From Paenibacillus uliginis N3/975 (GTDB lineage Bacteria > Bacillota > Bacilli > Paenibacillales > Paenibacillaceae), in NCBI RefSeq assembly GCF_900177425.1, contig NZ_LT840184.1, positions 5,479,189-5,543,188 of the forward strand: a stretch of 64,000 nucleotides of DNA, in the 5' to 3' direction. How positions within the stretch are numbered: position 1 is the stretch's first letter; each line of letters opens with the position of its first letter. Positions 62,594-64,000 of the stretch are shown here, in pieces. The notes beneath the pieces were generated by a model. The model was not told the origin of the DNA. It ran no database searches and saw nothing but the letters and a program-made list of their open reading frames with translations. The translations under genes were made by a program, and so were the position numbers.

Positions 62594-63454
62594 TTAAATA
62601 TCCTTCTTCTCTAAATAATATTTGGAAAGTACAAGTATCGATTCGTTTTGCAGAAGATTTCGGTGTTTCTCGCTTGTGCTTAAGAAAAAACGAGATAAAA
62701 AACATTCGTATATCCCAAACATAAAACATCCAAATACAACATAAAGGATACATTGAACTAAATTTAGGCTCGAAGAAAAAACAAACGTAACAGTACCTAG
62801 CAGGGTCAGTGTACAGACATACCAGCCTAGCAACCTAAAGACTACCCTAAGCGAGCGATACAAGATAGTTTTTGCCAATATGAGTTGCAAGTTTGATCGG
62901 TCAGAAGTATTGGGACTCAAAATGTTTGCCCATCGGTAATAGACAATCCATTTATTTCTATAGTCTACAGTCTCCCAATCAACTTTCATTTGGAGATGCA
63001 ACTTTCTATCTATTAATGCAACTAACTTTTTGATTTCATTATACACATCTTTTAGTTTTTGTTTCTTATGCATATCCAACGAATTCGCATCTGCTGAATC
63101 AAGGTCTGAGCCTAGCGCCTCAGCTTTGGTACTCGTTTCACAATCATCCTTGCTATCAAATTTATGCTTCTCGGAGAATACAAGCCCGGAAATATAACAA
63201 ACGATAACAACCAAAAGAATAATTAGGCTCTTATGAGAGACAATAGCTTGAATGAAGGGCTGCGATGTATCTGCCAACAGCAGTAGTTTTACTGGAAGCA
63301 GAGTAGAAAGAAATTGTATAGCTTCCATAGGAAGAAGCAAGACCGTTGTCAGCCAAAGGAATATCCAAAAGGTAACACCCGGAATAAATATTCCGATAAA
63401 ATCATAAATGTAATCCAGCACTTTTTCCATAGTTCGTAATATCTCCTGCTTCAC
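62594..63454 (-). CDS. Multi-pass membrane protein next to the adenosine-deaminase-like gene
   Basis: 286 residues. Spans at about 18-40, 45-62, 73-93, and a pair at about 206-228 and 233-252, with a soluble helical stretch between (about 100-200). YDFIGIFIPGVTFWIFL at the N-terminus is a motif of some island membrane proteins. Not assigned to a family. It starts 17 bp after the deaminase-like gene, so the two form one unit. Some deaminase-based defence systems (RADAR) carry an accessory membrane protein, which is the basis of the suggested link. Confidence 0.6.
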   Translation of the reverse strand: MKQEILRTMEKVLDYIYDFIGIFIPGVTFWIFLWLTTVLLLPMEAIQFLSTLLPVKLLLLADTSQPFIQAIVSHKSLIILLVVIVCYISGLVFSEKHKFDSKDDCETSTKAEALGSDLDSADANSLDMHKKQKLKDVYNEIKKLVALIDRKLHLQMKVDWETVDYRNKWIVYYRWANILSPNTSDRSNLQLILAKTILYRSLRVVFRLLGWYVCTLTLLGTVTFVFSSSLNLVQCILYVVFGCFMFGIYECFLSRFFLSTSEKHRNLLQNESILVLSKYYLEKKDI

Positions 63455-63471
63455 TATCTCTACTAGCTATG

Positions 63472-64000
63472 CTAACAATAATATGGATCTTTTAAAGCCT
63501 GAATTGTCATATCCAGGATACGCAAATATTCTGCCCGGCTTCGAGTTCCTCTAATAAATGACGTCTCCATGCCTGATTTCCTGAGTTTCTCAATCCAATC
63601 CAAAGCTGCCTCTCGCCCTATTCCTTGCTGCAGCATCCCGTAATATATGTACACTAATTCGTTGCTAACATTAGTGTTAAAGATCATCGGATCATCGGAG
63701 TTAATATTCACTAAAATGTTGGATAGATCCCGATTTCCAGCCGACTGAATTTTAAATAACTGGTTGCCAAACAGCGAGTCTATCTCCCCAATGGCTTCAT
63801 TGGAGGACGGATTGACCTCAATGACAATGCCGATGGATGCAATTTTTTGAATCAGGTAATCTTGCATGTCTTTGACCATCATTTTCTCTATCTCATTCAT
63901 AGCTACATATATTGGTTCATCCATTTTAGTTAAAGTACTTTCCTGGTGATAGCATATGAATAGTCTATCCTCAGCGTTCTCAATACCCATTAAGGGCCTG
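63472..64000 (-). CDS. Adenosine-deaminase-like protein, C-terminal part (cut by window edge)
   Basis: The frame is open to base 64000; an internal ATG at 63990 is unlikely to be the start. Numbering from that Met: GIVIEVNPSSNEAIG (about 53-67) matches the CPxSN strand of adenosine deaminases, NINSDDPMIFNTNVSNEL (about 94-111) contains the metal-binding Asp of the S/T-D-D-P motif, and ALDWIEKLRKSGMETSFI (about 129-146) is the closing helix. Only the last ~175 residues are visible. A large RdrB-like deaminase of a RADAR-type system or a plain metabolic deaminase both fit. Confidence 0.7.
   Translation of the reverse strand, partial: RPLMGIENAEDRLFICYHQESTLTKMDEPIYVAMNEIEKMMVKDMQDYLIQKIASIGIVIEVNPSSNEAIGEIDSLFGNQLFKIQSAGNRDLSNILVNINSDDPMIFNTNVSNELVYIYYGMLQQGIGREAALDWIEKLRKSGMETSFIRGTRSRAEYLRILDMTIQALKDPYYC

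Noticed and set aside
63472..64000. Definite call of a RADAR system
   Set aside because: Only the deaminase C-terminus is visible and no RdrA-type ATPase is in the window.
1..64000. CRISPR array, rRNA, complete tRNA or prophage structural genes
   Set aside because: No regularly spaced repeats, rRNA motifs, full cloverleaf or phage structural proteins were seen on either strand.

Overview
The window reads as a low-to-moderate GC, spore-forming Bacillota chromosome, most like Paenibacillus. The signs are an SLH-anchored polysaccharide lyase, YesM/YesN-type two-component systems beside sugar ABC transporters, Gram-positive ribosome binding sites, a tyrosine T-box, a decayed sigK fragment and several short interspersed repeats. 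No species is claimed.

Layout. (1) 1-15.6 kb, all on the minus strand, is a utilisation locus for a uronic-acid-containing polysaccharide: the start of a GH95 fucosidase (cut by the window edge), a lipoprotein/permease/permease ABC importer, a histidine kinase/AraC response regulator pair, a heparinase II/III-family lyase, a GH88 unsaturated glucuronyl hydrolase and a large secreted PL8 lyase with three SLH repeats. Tandem GTCAAAA boxes precede four of its transcription units. (2) 15.8-25.3 kb is a tyramine cluster: tyrosyl-tRNA synthetase under a Tyr T-box, a Rep-like protein with a broken HUH motif, a tyrosine/tyramine exchanger, tyrosine decarboxylase, a pyridoxal kinase and an NhaC antiporter. 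A YerC-type TrpR-like protein lies beyond it. (3) 25.4-36 kb is mixed: a MerR/TipAS regulator, a serine hydrolase, a PspA operon with a deletion-ridden duplicate of part of itself, ThuA and Gfo/Idh/MocA genes, a hygromycin-type phosphotransferase behind a leader-peptide/terminator attenuator, an S66 carboxypeptidase and an AraC regulator. (4) 36.4-42.1 kb is a complete ribose operon, rbsRKDACB. Its distal upstream region carries an IS3-family element. (5) 43.9-55.5 kb holds a GH13 alpha-glucosidase with a debranching-enzyme-like glycosidase, a second (Lpl-type) ABC importer and a divergent kinase/regulator pair. (6) 55.5-64 kb is an AT-rich accessory island: an IS256 relic, an orphan membrane protein, a decayed sigK 3' half, a four-gene operon that looks like an ABC three-component (ABC-3C) conflict system, a multi-pass membrane protein and the C-terminal part of an adenosine-deaminase-like protein cut by the right edge.

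How the parts work together. In region 1 the surface PL8 enzyme would cut the polymer, the ABC importer would take up unsaturated oligosaccharides, and the cytoplasmic GH88, heparinase-like and GH95 enzymes would finish them, under control of the kinase/regulator pair. In region 2 tyrosine enters in exchange for tyramine, the decarboxylase consumes a proton, the kinase can supply PLP and the T-box senses uncharged tRNA-Tyr. In region 6 the clustering of an ATPase/nuclease-type operon with an adenosine-deaminase-like gene and a membrane protein suggests a defence island. All functions are inferred from recognisable motifs and context; no database search was run.
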